NCBI RefSeq assembly: GCF_019216885.1
Contig: NZ_JAAQRC020000001.1
Span: 5,881,501-5,945,500, forward strand
From: Methylobacterium sp. SyP6R
GTDB lineage: Bacteria; Pseudomonadota; Alphaproteobacteria; Rhizobiales; Beijerinckiaceae
Direction: 5' to 3'
Length of the DNA stretch: 64,000 nt
Part shown: in pieces, positions 49,998-59,026 of the stretch
Layout of the letters: every line of letters begins with the position of its first letter
Numbering within the stretch: the first letter of the stretch is position 1
Notes under the pieces: generated by a model
What the model was told of the DNA's origin: nothing
Database searches by the model: none
Seen by the model: the letters and a program-made list of their open reading frames with translations, nothing else
Translations under genes and position numbers: made by a program

Positions 49998-51740
49998 TCA
50001 CGTAGCCCAAGTTGGAGCCCACGTAAGTTTATACATCACCGCTCCCTGGATACTGTCGATGCGGACTGAGTCTCCCATGCGCTGAACCTTCACCTGCGTT
50101 TGTTCGGACCAGTCACGCAGATCGGTCTCGGCGGTATCGTAGTGTGGCATGATCACACCTGCCACATCTCCAGCACCGGAGAAGATGAAGTGGGTGTTGC
50201 CGGTTTTCACCCGCACCTCGTGGCGGACCGGGTCACAGACCATCTCGGTGATTGCGTCCGCCAGCACTTGCGAGAGGCGAGCGCGCAGCCGGTAACGCTC
50301 TTCCCCGCTCGCCTTATCGAGCTTATCGCGCAGCCGCTGAAGGTCCGCGGCGAGATCCGGCGGAGTGCCATTCAGTCGGTCGAGATCATCCTTGAGCGTG
50401 CTCACCTCCGCCCTGAGCGCTACAATCTCAGATGAACGCGCGTTGATCAGGGCCATTAGACTATTGAAAGAATCAGGATTCGCCAAACCCAAGGCCGCCG
50501 TAAAGTTTTGGTGTGCTTTCTCGGCCTGCTCGATCTTGTATTCCACGTCACCGATTGCCTTTATCAGATGCATGACCTGCATCGAGTTTGCCTTATCGTG
50601 GACGATTCGCCCAAGATCTACATCAACGTGGCGAAGTACGGCGTCCTCAATGAGATCGCTGCGGAAATTTCGTGGGGCATCGCACGCTTTTAAGCGGGCC
50701 TTCTTCGAGCATACAAGATAACCGAACTTCTGCTTCCCCTTCTTCTGCGACGAGATTAGAGTCATTGACGAGCCACAAAGATCGCAGCGACAACGCCCGG
50801 TAAACAAGTTGGTAAAATGCTTGCCTTTCGGTCCGGGCGCATTCTTCGGCAGGATCTCCCGCTGCACCTTCAAGAAATCGGCCTTGTCGATCACGTTAGG
50901 GAAGTGCCCCTCGATTGGATCTCCGGCCGGTACTTCTTTGCCATCCACGAGCCGCATCGGCTGCCACGTGCCGACTACCGCCTCATTGCGCAGAATCTTG
51001 CTGACGTAGCTCGACTGCCACGCAGCCGATCCCCCGAAGGTTGCAACGCTCTCCTGATTGAGGTTGAGTGCGATCCGGTACGAGCCCATCCCGGCCAGTG
51101 CGAGGGAGAAGATGCGCTCGATGACCCGGCTCCGCTCCGTGTTCTTCTCCCACCCGGTTTCCGTCCACGTGAGCCACGCCGGTCCGGTCCGCGAGTACGG
51201 TGCACCGCCCTTCGCCCTCCGTCGCCGCTCTTCGCTCGCCTCCAACGAACGAACGGACTTGGTCGCCGAGTCGTTGTGGCTCCGTTGCATGTAGTTGATC
51301 AGATCCGAAATCCGCCCCGGATGCCGGATCAGGGTGTCCTCTGACAGGACCCAGCCGAGATCGAAGAGCACCACGAAGATGCGCAGCCGCAGCAACTCGC
51401 GGATCAGATCGTAGGCGAGGAACGGCGGCTCGCGCGATAATCTGTCTACGTTCTCGACGAACAGCACCGAGCAGGGTGGCAACTGACCCGATCGCACCCG
51501 TTCGATGTACCCGGCCAGCGCACCCCGTCTGCTGTTGGCCCCGCGATAAGCCGAAACGCCGATGTCCCGGATGGGGTCTTCGAGCCGTCCCCCGTACCGT
51601 TCTACCCAGGCTGTGGCTGCGGCTAACTGCCGCCGCAGCGAGCCGCCCTTCAACTGCTTCAGGGTGCTCATTCGAGCGTAATCGGAGACGATCCGATTCG
51701 GATCGTAGGGTAGTTCGAGGGCGTCGAGGTTCGGGGTCAT
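49998..51740 (-). CDS. Large serine recombinase (island integrase)
   Basis: A 580-residue protein. The catalytic domain has the nucleophile S25 in DYARMSTLKQL, SLRRQ, and VLFVENVDRLSREPP. The recombinase domain (about 170-290) includes AYSR-like GGAPYSRTG and ILRNEAVVGTW. The zinc ribbon is CRCDLCGSS...YLVCSKKARLKAC (about 313-347). A coiled coil (about 400-470) comes before the C-terminal end. It joins attP and attB without a host factor. The gene starts 48 bases inside the right attachment arm, the usual layout, and its own att sites are recognisable. Confidence 0.95.
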   Translation of the reverse strand: MTPNLDALELPYDPNRIVSDYARMSTLKQLKGGSLRRQLAAATAWVERYGGRLEDPIRDIGVSAYRGANSRRGALAGYIERVRSGQLPPCSVLFVENVDRLSREPPFLAYDLIRELLRLRIFVVLFDLGWVLSEDTLIRHPGRISDLINYMQRSHNDSATKSVRSLEASEERRRRAKGGAPYSRTGPAWLTWTETGWEKNTERSRVIERIFSLALAGMGSYRIALNLNQESVATFGGSAAWQSSYVSKILRNEAVVGTWQPMRLVDGKEVPAGDPIEGHFPNVIDKADFLKVQREILPKNAPGPKGKHFTNLFTGRCRCDLCGSSMTLISSQKKGKQKFGYLVCSKKARLKACDAPRNFRSDLIEDAVLRHVDVDLGRIVHDKANSMQVMHLIKAIGDVEYKIEQAEKAHQNFTAALGLANPDSFNSLMALINARSSEIVALRAEVSTLKDDLDRLNGTPPDLAADLQRLRDKLDKASGEERYRLRARLSQVLADAITEMVCDPVRHEVRVKTGNTHFIFSGAGDVAGVIMPHYDTAETDLRDWSEQTQVKVQRMGDSVRIDSIQGAVMYKLTWAPTWAT

Positions 51741-51768
51741 GGGGCAGAAAACTCTATCACTGCCGTGG

Positions 51769-51797
51769 TTTATACCGATTCAGTCTTGTCTTTGCAA
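51769..51797 (-). promoter_or_regulatory. Putative promoter of the recombinase gene
   Basis: On the minus strand TTGCAA (51792-51797) and TATAAA (51769-51774) are 17 bases apart, 29 bases upstream of the ATG. The -35 lies inside the attachment arm, so recombinase binding at its own site could repress transcription. Confidence 0.5.
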
Positions 51798-51813
51798 ACG
51801 GTCAGGCCGCTCG
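51788..51813. other. Right attachment site (attR) of the island
   Basis: Arm GTCTTTGCAAACGGT (51788-51802), 8 bases, then the shared CTCG (51810-51813) with central TC at 51811-51812, after which yjbQ coding sequence begins. Geometry is identical to the left end. Confidence 0.9.
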
Positions 51814-52091
51814 ATGCCGTGGACGTAAAGCCCATGGCGCGGCGCCAGCCCGTCGAGGGCGGTCATCAGGTCGGTGCGCACGTCCGGGTCGGCATTCTCC
51901 TGGATCGTCAGCGACGCCGAGGTGTGGCGGCAGAACACCGTGAGCAGACCGTGGCGCAAGCCCGCCTCGCGCACGAAGCCGGCCGCCGCCTCGGTGATCT
52001 CGGTGAAGCCCTGGCCCCTGGTGTCGATCACGAGGCGGCCGGTGGCCTGGCGGGTCACCGGACCCTCGGCGATGATCTCGACGCGTCTCAT
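51810..52091 (-). pseudogene. yjbQ: 5' part of yjbQ, cut off by the island
   Basis: 94 codons from the ATG at 52091: MRRVEIIAEGPVTRQATGRL ... LLTVFCRHTSASLTIQENAD ... YVHGIE, the N-terminal two thirds of the YjbQ/UPF0047 family. After the GAG codon the frame passes into island DNA and stops after nine foreign residues (RPDRLQRQD). It starts inside the ligase stop (ATGA overlap). The truncated product lacks the conserved C-terminal part, so the activity is probably lost. Confidence 0.92.
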
Positions 52092-53782
52092 CCGGCGATC
52101 TCCCGTCCGGGGTGAACCTCTTTCTCGCCGCGGGCCAGGATGCGCTCCAGCGCCTCGATCCGGTCGGCCTCGGCCGGCGGCTTGTCCCAGCGGATCCGGC
52201 TGACGCGGGGAAACCGCATCGCCACGCCCGACTTGTGCCGGGTCGAGCGCTGCACGCCTTCGAAGGCGATCTCCAGCACCAGCCCCTTCCCCACCCCGTA
52301 TTCCACCTCCCGCACCGGGCCGAAGCGCTTGGTGGTGTGGTTGCGGACGTAGCGGTCGAGCTTGGCCAGTTCCTCGTCGGTGAAGCCGTGATAGGCCTTG
52401 CCCACCGGCACCAGCTCCTCGGCCCCGTCCGGCGCCTCGCGCCAGACCCCGAACGTGTAGTCGGAATAGAACGACGAGCGCTTCCCGTGGCCGCGCTGGG
52501 CGTACATCATCACCGCATCGACGAGGTAGGGCTCGCGCTTCCACTTCCACCACGGCCCTTTGGGCCGGCCGGGCTGGTAGGGGCTGGTGAGGCGCTTCAG
52601 CATCACGCCCTCGATCGCGTCCGCATCCGGCCCGGCGCCGACGGAGGCCGGATCGGCCCGGGCCGCGGCCAGCGCCTCCCAGTCGGCGAAGGGTACGAGC
52701 GGCGAGAGATCGATGCGGGCGTGATCCAGCCCGGCGACGAAGGCCTCCAGCCGCGCCCGGCGCTCGGCGAAGGGCAGCGGCCGCAGGTCCTCCCCGTCCT
52801 CGGCCAGGAGGTCGTAGGCGCGGACATGAGCCGGGAAGTCCTGCAGGAGCTTGCCGGTCACCGCCTTCCGGTTGAGGCGCTGCTGGAGCACGTTGAAGCT
52901 CTGCACCCGTTCCTCGCGCAGGATCAGCAATTCGCCGTCGACGGCGCCCGAGAAGGTGATCGCCTCGGCGAGGTCCGGGAAGGCGCCGGAAATGTCCTCG
53001 CCGGTGCGTGAATAGATTTTCTGGACTTGCCTGCCGTCGCGGTCGCGCCCGCCGGCGAGCTGGACCCGGATGCCGTCCCATTTCCACTCGGCCGAGAACG
53101 CCTCCGGCTCGAGCTTTTCGAGATCCGCTTCCTCCTCGATCGGATGCGACAGCATGGCTGGGCGGAACGGCGCCGGGTTGACCGATTCCGGCGGGCCGGC
53201 CCGGCCCTCGACCCAGGCGAACAGCTCGGGGTACGGCGCCTCCAGCCCGTGCCAGACCTCCTCGACCGCATCGGCCTCGTGCCCGCCGAGGCTCGCCACC
53301 GCGGTCTTGGCGAGCCGGGCCGAGACGCCGACCCGCAATTCGCCGGTGATGAGCTTGAGGAGCGCCCAGCGCCCGGTCTCGTCGAGGGCGTCGAGCCAGG
53401 AAGCGAGCCGCGCCGGCAGTTCGCCCTTGCCGATGGTGCCCAACGCCTCCACCACCTCCGACAGGGTCGGCACCGGCGGGTTGTTGTGGCCTGGCCCCGG
53501 CGCATCGCCCCTCCCTGGCCAGATCAGCGCCGTCGATTCCGCGAGGTCGCCGACATAATTGTGCGACAGCCGGAACAGCACCGGATCGACCCGTTCCTCG
53601 ACGAGGCCGCGGATCAAGCCGGGCTTGGCTTCGCGAAAACTCAAGGAGCCGGTCATGGCGGCGAGCGCGTAGCCGCGATCCGGATCGGCGGTATGGCGGA
53701 AGAACTCCTGGAGCAGGCGCAGCTTGGCATTGCGGCGCGGCTCGTAGGCCAGGCGGTCGAGGAGACGGGCGAAGTCGTTCAC
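52088..53782 (-). CDS. ATP-dependent DNA ligase (LigB/C type)
   Basis: A 564-residue ligase. The N-terminal DNA-binding region is about 1-200; the adenylation lysine is K234 in EWKWDGIR, followed by DGELLI and EGVMLKRL, and the OB-fold end holds WWKWKREPYLVDAVMMYAQ. It is the bacterial repair ligase that accompanies a metallo-beta-lactamase exonuclease. It starts at GTG (53782), overlapping the exonuclease stop by GTGA. Role: sealing nicks in a dedicated repair pathway. Confidence 0.93.
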   Translation of the reverse strand: MNDFARLLDRLAYEPRRNAKLRLLQEFFRHTADPDRGYALAAMTGSLSFREAKPGLIRGLVEERVDPVLFRLSHNYVGDLAESTALIWPGRGDAPGPGHNNPPVPTLSEVVEALGTIGKGELPARLASWLDALDETGRWALLKLITGELRVGVSARLAKTAVASLGGHEADAVEEVWHGLEAPYPELFAWVEGRAGPPESVNPAPFRPAMLSHPIEEEADLEKLEPEAFSAEWKWDGIRVQLAGGRDRDGRQVQKIYSRTGEDISGAFPDLAEAITFSGAVDGELLILREERVQSFNVLQQRLNRKAVTGKLLQDFPAHVRAYDLLAEDGEDLRPLPFAERRARLEAFVAGLDHARIDLSPLVPFADWEALAAARADPASVGAGPDADAIEGVMLKRLTSPYQPGRPKGPWWKWKREPYLVDAVMMYAQRGHGKRSSFYSDYTFGVWREAPDGAEELVPVGKAYHGFTDEELAKLDRYVRNHTTKRFGPVREVEYGVGKGLVLEIAFEGVQRSTRHKSGVAMRFPRVSRIRWDKPPAEADRIEALERILARGEKEVHPGREIAG

Positions 53783-54837
53783 GCGGCCGTCTCCGCAGCT
53801 TGCGGCTTGGCGTCGGGTTCCGGCTCCGCCTCGCCCTCGTCGCCGTAGCCCAGCATGTGCAGGGGCTTGGCCCGGATCCCTTGCGTGCCGCACCAGTGCA
53901 CCAGGGCATCCTCCTGGCCGTGGGTGACCCAGACCTCGCCGGCCCCCGTCTCCTTGATGGTGCGGCAGAGGTCGTCCCAGTCCGAATGGTCGGAGATGAC
54001 GAGCGGCAGCTCGACGCCCTTCTGGCGGGCGCGCGCCCGCACCCGCATCCAGCCGGAGGCGAAGCCGGTGACCGGATCGGGGAACTTGCGCGACCACAGG
54101 TCCTGGATCGCGGAGGGCGGGCAGATCACGATCCTGCCGCCGAGCTTCGGCCGCTCCGCCGCCACGACCTTGACCGTCTCACCGAGCGGGATGCCCTCGC
54201 GCCGGTAGAGATCCGTCAGCTTCTCCATCGCACCGTGCAGATAGATCGGATCCGAGAAGCCTTCCTCCCGCAGCAGCGCCATCACCCTTTGCGCCTTGCC
54301 GAGCGCGTAGGCGCCGACGATGTGGGTGCGCTCGGGGAAGAGCCGCACCGAATCGAGCAGCTTGCGCACCTCGTCGCGGGCGACCGGATGGCGGAAGACC
54401 GGGAGGCCGAAGGTCGCCTCGGTGATGAACACGTCGCAGGGCACGACCTCGAACGCTGAGCAGGTCGGGTCGCGCGCCCGCTTGTAGTCGCCCGAAGCGA
54501 CGATCCGGCAGCCGCCCTGCTCGATGGCGACCTGCGCCGAGCCCAGCACGTGGCCGGCGGGATGGAAGCGCACCGTGACGCCGCCCATCCGGATCGCCTC
54601 GCCGGGCCGCGCTTCCTGGCGGGTCGTGCAAAAATCCTCGCCATAGCGCACCGCCATGATGCGCAGGGTCTCCGGGGTCGCCAGCACCGCACCGTGCCCG
54701 GCCCGCGCATGGTCGGCATGGCCGTGGGTGATGAGCGCGCGCGGCACCGGGCGGACCGGATCGACGTGGAAGTCGCCGGGCGGGCAATACAGCCCCTCGC
54801 GGGTCAGGGTGAGGAGATCGGTGGGGCGCGGCGCCAT
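53779..54837 (-). CDS. Ligase-associated DNA exonuclease (metallo-beta-lactamase / beta-CASP)
   Basis: A 352-residue nuclease. The metal motif is THGHADHA (H38, H40, D42, H43), with later metal and CASP motifs AGHVLGSAQ, SGDYKR, EATFG and ISDHSDW. Family members process DNA ends ahead of the partner ligase. First gene of the overlapping operon with the ligase and yjbQ. The last 20 residues are a disordered acidic tail. Confidence 0.92.
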   Translation of the reverse strand: MAPRPTDLLTLTREGLYCPPGDFHVDPVRPVPRALITHGHADHARAGHGAVLATPETLRIMAVRYGEDFCTTRQEARPGEAIRMGGVTVRFHPAGHVLGSAQVAIEQGGCRIVASGDYKRARDPTCSAFEVVPCDVFITEATFGLPVFRHPVARDEVRKLLDSVRLFPERTHIVGAYALGKAQRVMALLREEGFSDPIYLHGAMEKLTDLYRREGIPLGETVKVVAAERPKLGGRIVICPPSAIQDLWSRKFPDPVTGFASGWMRVRARARQKGVELPLVISDHSDWDDLCRTIKETGAGEVWVTHGQEDALVHWCGTQGIRAKPLHMLGYGDEGEAEPEPDAKPQAAETAA

Positions 54838-54944
54838 TCGTCCTCGTTGCGCGGTGAGGCCTCTTCCCGGGACCGGGGCCGGGTATATAGGCGGCCCGGA
54901 CGGTTCGTCCCTCCCCCGCCGCTTCGCCCGAAGGCCCCTCAGCG

Positions 54945-55862
54945 ATGCCCGCCCCCGCCCGCTCCTCCGGCGACCTCCTCGCCGACCGCCGCTATGCCTG
55001 GGCCGAAGCCGCCCTGGCCGAGGGCGATGCGCAGGCCGCCGCCGACCTCGCGGGCCAGGTGCTGGAACGGGTGCCCGGCTACGGCCCGGCCTGGCTGCTC
55101 ATCGGCCGCGCCCGCGCCGCCGATCCGGCTCTGCGGGCAGGGGCCGCGGAAGCGTTCCGGGCCGCCCTCGCCCTCGATCCGGAGGATGCGTTGGGCGCCC
55201 GCCTGCATCTGGCGGAACTCGGCGAGACGGCCGAGGACGCGATCTCGCCGGCCTATATCCGCGCCCTGTTCGACGGCTATGCCGGCCGCTTCGAGCGCCA
55301 TCTGGTCGAGGGGCTCGGCTATTGCGGCCCGGCGCTGATCCGCACGGCCCTGGAGCGCCTGCGGGGCCCCGACCTGTTCTTCTCGCGCGTCCTCGATCTC
55401 GGCTGCGGCACTGGCCTGATGGCGCGCGCGCTGGAGGGAATCGCCGGGTCGCTCGCCGGCATCGATCTCTCGCCCCGGATGCTGGCCGAGGCCCGGCGCA
55501 CCGGCCTCTATGCCCGCCTGCACGAGGGCGACCTGCGGGATTTCTTAGGGGCAGAGCCGCCCGCGAGCGCCGACCTCGCGGTGGCGGCCGACGTGTTCAT
55601 CTACCTGCGCGAGATCGGCCCGGTCCTCACGGAGGCGGCCCGGGTGCTGGCGGCCGGCGGGCTGTTCGCCTTCACGGTGCAGGGGCATCCGGGCGAGCGC
55701 GGCGCCGTGCTCGGGGCCGATGGGCGCTACGCCCACGGCGTCGCGACCCTGCGCGAGGCGGCGGAGACGGCCGGGCTCGCCGTCGCGCTGCTGGAGCCGG
55801 CGGAGATCCGGCGCCAGAACGGCGCCGGGGTGCCGGGATGGCTCGCGGTGCTGGCGCGCTGA
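54945..55862 (+). CDS. SAM-dependent methyltransferase with N-terminal TPR-like region
   Basis: A 305-residue protein. Helical repeats at about 10-95 (AEAALAEGDAQAAADLAGQV, GAAEAFRAALALDPEDALGA) resemble tetratricopeptide repeats. A class I methyltransferase domain then has motif I VLDLGCGTGLMARAL (about 148-162) and GIDLSPRML. Substrate unknown. Divergent from the exonuclease operon. Confidence 0.85.
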   Translation: MPAPARSSGDLLADRRYAWAEAALAEGDAQAAADLAGQVLERVPGYGPAWLLIGRARAADPALRAGAAEAFRAALALDPEDALGARLHLAELGETAEDAISPAYIRALFDGYAGRFERHLVEGLGYCGPALIRTALERLRGPDLFFSRVLDLGCGTGLMARALEGIAGSLAGIDLSPRMLAEARRTGLYARLHEGDLRDFLGAEPPASADLAVAADVFIYLREIGPVLTEAARVLAAGGLFAFTVQGHPGERGAVLGADGRYAHGVATLREAAETAGLAVALLEPAEIRRQNGAGVPGWLAVLAR

Positions 55863-55941
55863 GCCGGAGCCAAGGAGCGGGAGAGCCAAGAGCCCGGCAC
55901 GGGCGTGGGCCAGCCGATGCCCCGATGCAGCACTGCCTCAG

Positions 55942-55986
55942 AGCATTTTCCGACGGGGTGGATACCGGCTAGTCGTAGAAAATGCT
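55942..55986. repeat. Short inverted repeat upstream of the LysR gene
   Basis: AGCATTTTC pairs with GAAAATGCT across 27 bases. It is in the gap before the LysR gene and may be an intergenic element or part of its control region. Confidence 0.6.
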
Positions 55987-56136
55987 GCGAAATCAAGAAT
56001 CCTAGAGAGATTCGCGATGGCAACGCCATCGCGAGGCGCTCTGGCCCCTTGGCGGAACGAATCCCGGCCGCATTTGCCTCGCGCCGGCATTTCCGCCCAT
56101 CCGGGGCGAGACCGGACCATGCGCGAAGGACCAAGG

Positions 56137-57045
56137 ATGCTGACCCTGCGCCAGATCGAGGTCGCCCGCGCCGTGATGGTGACCGGGACCATCGCGGGTG
56201 CGGCGAGGCTCCTCAATGTCTCCGCGCCGGGCATCAGCCGGCTGATGAAGTACACCGAGGCCTCGCTCGGCTTCCGCCTGTTCGACCGGCGGGGCGGACG
56301 CCTGGTGCCGTCCGAGCAGGCGCGCCACGTCTTCGCGCAGATCAACGCCGTCTTCGACAAGATCGAGGACCTGCGCTTCGTCCTGGAGCGCACGCAAGGC
56401 GGCGCGGGCCAGGAATTGTCGATCGGCTCGGTGCCGTCGATCTCGCACGTGATGGTGCCCCGCGCGATCGAGCGGGTGCGGGCGGCCTATCCGCACCTCG
56501 TCATCGACATCAACATCCTCAAGCTCGAGGAGGCGATCGACTACCTGCTGCTGGGCAAGGGCGAGGTGGTGGCGATGAGCTACCGCCTCGATCACCCGGC
56601 CCTGACCTTCGAGCCGCTCGCCCGCGGCGGCCTGTTCTGCATCGTGCCGCTCGACCATCCGCTCGCGGGCCGCTCCTCGATCTCGGCCGAGGAGATCGTG
56701 CGCCATCCCCTGATCGGCATCGACCCGAACGACCCCTACGGCCGGATCATGTCCGACATTTTTCGCGCCCGCGGCCTGTCATACGGGATCACCATCCGGG
56801 CCCGGTTCGGCTCGACGGTGTGCTCGCTGGTGCGGGCGGGCCTCGGCATCGCGGTGATCGACCAGTTCACCATCGCGTACGACGCCGTCCCGGGCATCCG
56901 CGTGCTGCCGATCGAGGAGGGGCCGGTCTTCGAGACCTGGATCGCCATGAAGGCCGGCACCGCCCTCAGCATGTTTGCCGGAAGCTTCGTGCGCTTCCTG
57001 CGGGAGGAGATGGCGCGACCGGGACAGGTGCGGCCCGGACCGTGA
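56137..57045 (+). CDS. LysR-family transcriptional regulator
   Basis: A 302-residue regulator. The winged helix-turn-helix is MLTLRQIEVARAVMVTGTIA, AARLLNVSAPGISRLMKYTE, with a linker helix after it; the effector domain follows (ELSIGSVPSISHVMVPRAIE and beyond). The ATG at 56137 has AAGGA at the right distance; one at 56119 would add six residues. Its target is not clear. The divergent or downstream shikimate genes are possible, but they are 900 bases away. Confidence 0.9.
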   Translation: MLTLRQIEVARAVMVTGTIAGAARLLNVSAPGISRLMKYTEASLGFRLFDRRGGRLVPSEQARHVFAQINAVFDKIEDLRFVLERTQGGAGQELSIGSVPSISHVMVPRAIERVRAAYPHLVIDINILKLEEAIDYLLLGKGEVVAMSYRLDHPALTFEPLARGGLFCIVPLDHPLAGRSSISAEEIVRHPLIGIDPNDPYGRIMSDIFRARGLSYGITIRARFGSTVCSLVRAGLGIAVIDQFTIAYDAVPGIRVLPIEEGPVFETWIAMKAGTALSMFAGSFVRFLREEMARPGQVRPGP

Positions 57046-57098
57046 CGTGCGGCCCGGAGCATCCGGCTCGCCCCAGGCGACGATGATTGCTGCGGATT

Positions 57099-57638
57099 TC
57101 AGGCGCATCGGCGCCGCGCCTGCTTGCGCAATATCTCCAGATCGCAGGCGACGGCGAACCCCATCGCACGCTTGATCCAGGGCAACAGTGCAGTGCCGTT
57201 CATGGCAAACGCGACTTCGACCAGCCCGGTATCGCCGTAGGCTCGCCTGACGGCGTCGCGCACCTCCGGCGCATCGTCGCGCCGCCCGTCGACCGCGTCC
57301 GCCAAGGTCGCGACGGCGGCAATGTCCTCGGGAAGATCCTGATAATTTCCGGAAACGATTCGATCGACGATGGCGCCGTCGATTCCTGCGCCGAGGGCAA
57401 GGTTGATCTCGGCCGCGACGCACGTGCCGCAATCCGCCGCGATCGCACCGCGGAGACGAGCGGCGTGATACGCCCGAGCCGGCACCTTCGTGTTGGGATC
57501 GAGAAATCCAAAAATCTTGTTGTAACGCCTGAGCAGGCCAAGATCGATTTGCGCAATTCTGCGGACGTAATCGAAACCGACACCAACGCGCCGTTCCGCC
57601 CGACCGATGAGGCAGATGGCGATCTTGGTAAGCAGCAT
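57099..57638 (-). CDS. AhpD/carboxymuconolactone decarboxylase-like protein
   Basis: A 179-residue helical protein with the redox-type motif DCGTCVAAEINLALGAGID (CxxC about residues 76-79), characteristic of AhpD-like peroxidase-reducing proteins. The catalytic His usually three residues after the second Cys is replaced (CVAAE), so activity is uncertain. Starts at the ATG at 57638; upstream frame extension lacks support. Convergent with the LysR gene. Confidence 0.7.
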   Translation of the reverse strand: MLLTKIAICLIGRAERRVGVGFDYVRRIAQIDLGLLRRYNKIFGFLDPNTKVPARAYHAARLRGAIAADCGTCVAAEINLALGAGIDGAIVDRIVSGNYQDLPEDIAAVATLADAVDGRRDDAPEVRDAVRRAYGDTGLVEVAFAMNGTALLPWIKRAMGFAVACDLEILRKQARRRCA

Positions 57639-57966
57639 GGGAGTGCGGCTTCTGCAAGAGATGACCGAGTGCCGCCTGTCGCGGCACTCAATCGTCGAGT
57701 GGCACGACTCCCCATGGACTTTTGTGACAAGGACGCCGGAAGGTGGGAGTCGGCATTCTCGGCGATGCGCACACCGCAGTGTCGCGCCCATCGTCCCGGA
57801 AAGGCAGCCCCCGCATCGTTGATCCGATCGAGTTCCGAGGCCTCACCGTAACATGATGTTATGATCGGCATGCAACTTGGTACTCAGGATGCGAGCGCCA
57901 TGGAGATATTGTGCAGCCCAGGGAGAGCTCGCCACGGGCGGGCGCACCATTGAGGGGCCGCACACC

Positions 57967-58824
57967 ATGGCTCACGGACACGCCAGACCCATCCTGCTCG
58001 GCCTGATCGGCTCGCCGATCGCCCATTCGGCCTCGCCGGCGATGCACGAGGCCGCCGCCGAGGCGGTCGGCCTGCGGGCCCATTACCAGCTCATCGACGT
58101 TGCGAACGCCGACGACGCGCAGTTGCGCACCCTGCTCTCCGCCCTCGCCCCGATCGGATTTTCGGGCGTCAACGTCACCTTCCCCTACAAGGAACGGGTC
58201 CTGCCCGTCCTCGACGCCCTGTCGCCGGGGGCGCGTGCCGTCGGTGCCGTCAACACGATCGTGGTCCGGGACGGGCGGCTCATCGGCCACAACACCGACA
58301 CGACCGGTTTCGCCCGCGCCCTCACCCAGGCCTTCGGGCCTGCACCCGAAGGCCCGGTGGCGCTGATCGGCGCCGGCGGCGTCGGCAAGGCGGTCGCGGT
58401 GGCGCTCGCCGGCCTGCCCGGCGTCGAGGTCCGGCTGGTCGATGCCGACCCGGCCAAGGCCGAGGCGGTGGCCGGCGCCCTCGCAGGACAGGCACCGGTG
58501 CGGGTCTGCCGCCGGGTCGAGGAGGCGGTCGAGGGCGCAAGCGGCATCGTCAACGGCACGCCGATCGGCATGCTGCCGGATCGCGGCACGCCGGTGCCCC
58601 TCGGCCTGCTCCATCCCGGCCTCTGGGTGGCCGATGCGGTCTACTCACCGCTCTGGACGCCCCTCCTGACCGAGGCGGCCCGGATCGGCGCCCGCACCAT
58701 GACGGGACGCGAACTCGCCATTCATCAGGCCCTCGACGCCTTCGCGCTGTTCACCGGCCGCGAGGCGCCGGCCTCCGCCATGGAGCGGGCCTTCGACCGG
58801 GCGGTGGCACCGCTCGCCGCCTGA
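57967..58824 (+). CDS. aroE: Shikimate/quinate dehydrogenase
   Basis: A 285-residue enzyme that reduces 3-dehydroshikimate with NADPH or acts on quinate. It shows GLIGSPIAHSASPAMHEAAA (substrate-binding Ser), NVTFPYKE (catalytic Lys), GHNTDTTGF (Asp), the nucleotide fold ALIGAGGVGKAVAVAL and NGTPIGM. The following MFS transporter of the shikimate type and the lack of other aro genes suggest a catabolic or scavenging paralogue rather than the biosynthetic enzyme; that is inference. Confidence 0.88.
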   Translation: MAHGHARPILLGLIGSPIAHSASPAMHEAAAEAVGLRAHYQLIDVANADDAQLRTLLSALAPIGFSGVNVTFPYKERVLPVLDALSPGARAVGAVNTIVVRDGRLIGHNTDTTGFARALTQAFGPAPEGPVALIGAGGVGKAVAVALAGLPGVEVRLVDADPAKAEAVAGALAGQAPVRVCRRVEEAVEGASGIVNGTPIGMLPDRGTPVPLGLLHPGLWVADAVYSPLWTPLLTEAARIGARTMTGRELAIHQALDAFALFTGREAPASAMERAFDRAVAPLAA

Positions 58825-59026
58825 ACCTTCGCCGCCCGATCCCTGGGAGCAAGCCCGGGGGCGCCCTTGCATTTCGGGGCCGGATATGGAAATGCGCAAA
58901 CAGGCCTTGATTGATCTTTACTTTACGCCATTCGGCTCGCTACCCTCTAAGAAAAACCAAGCTGACCCAATGCCGCCCGGCTTGCGAAGGCGGCACCAAT
59001 CCTGTCGAACACCGGAGGAACAACCG

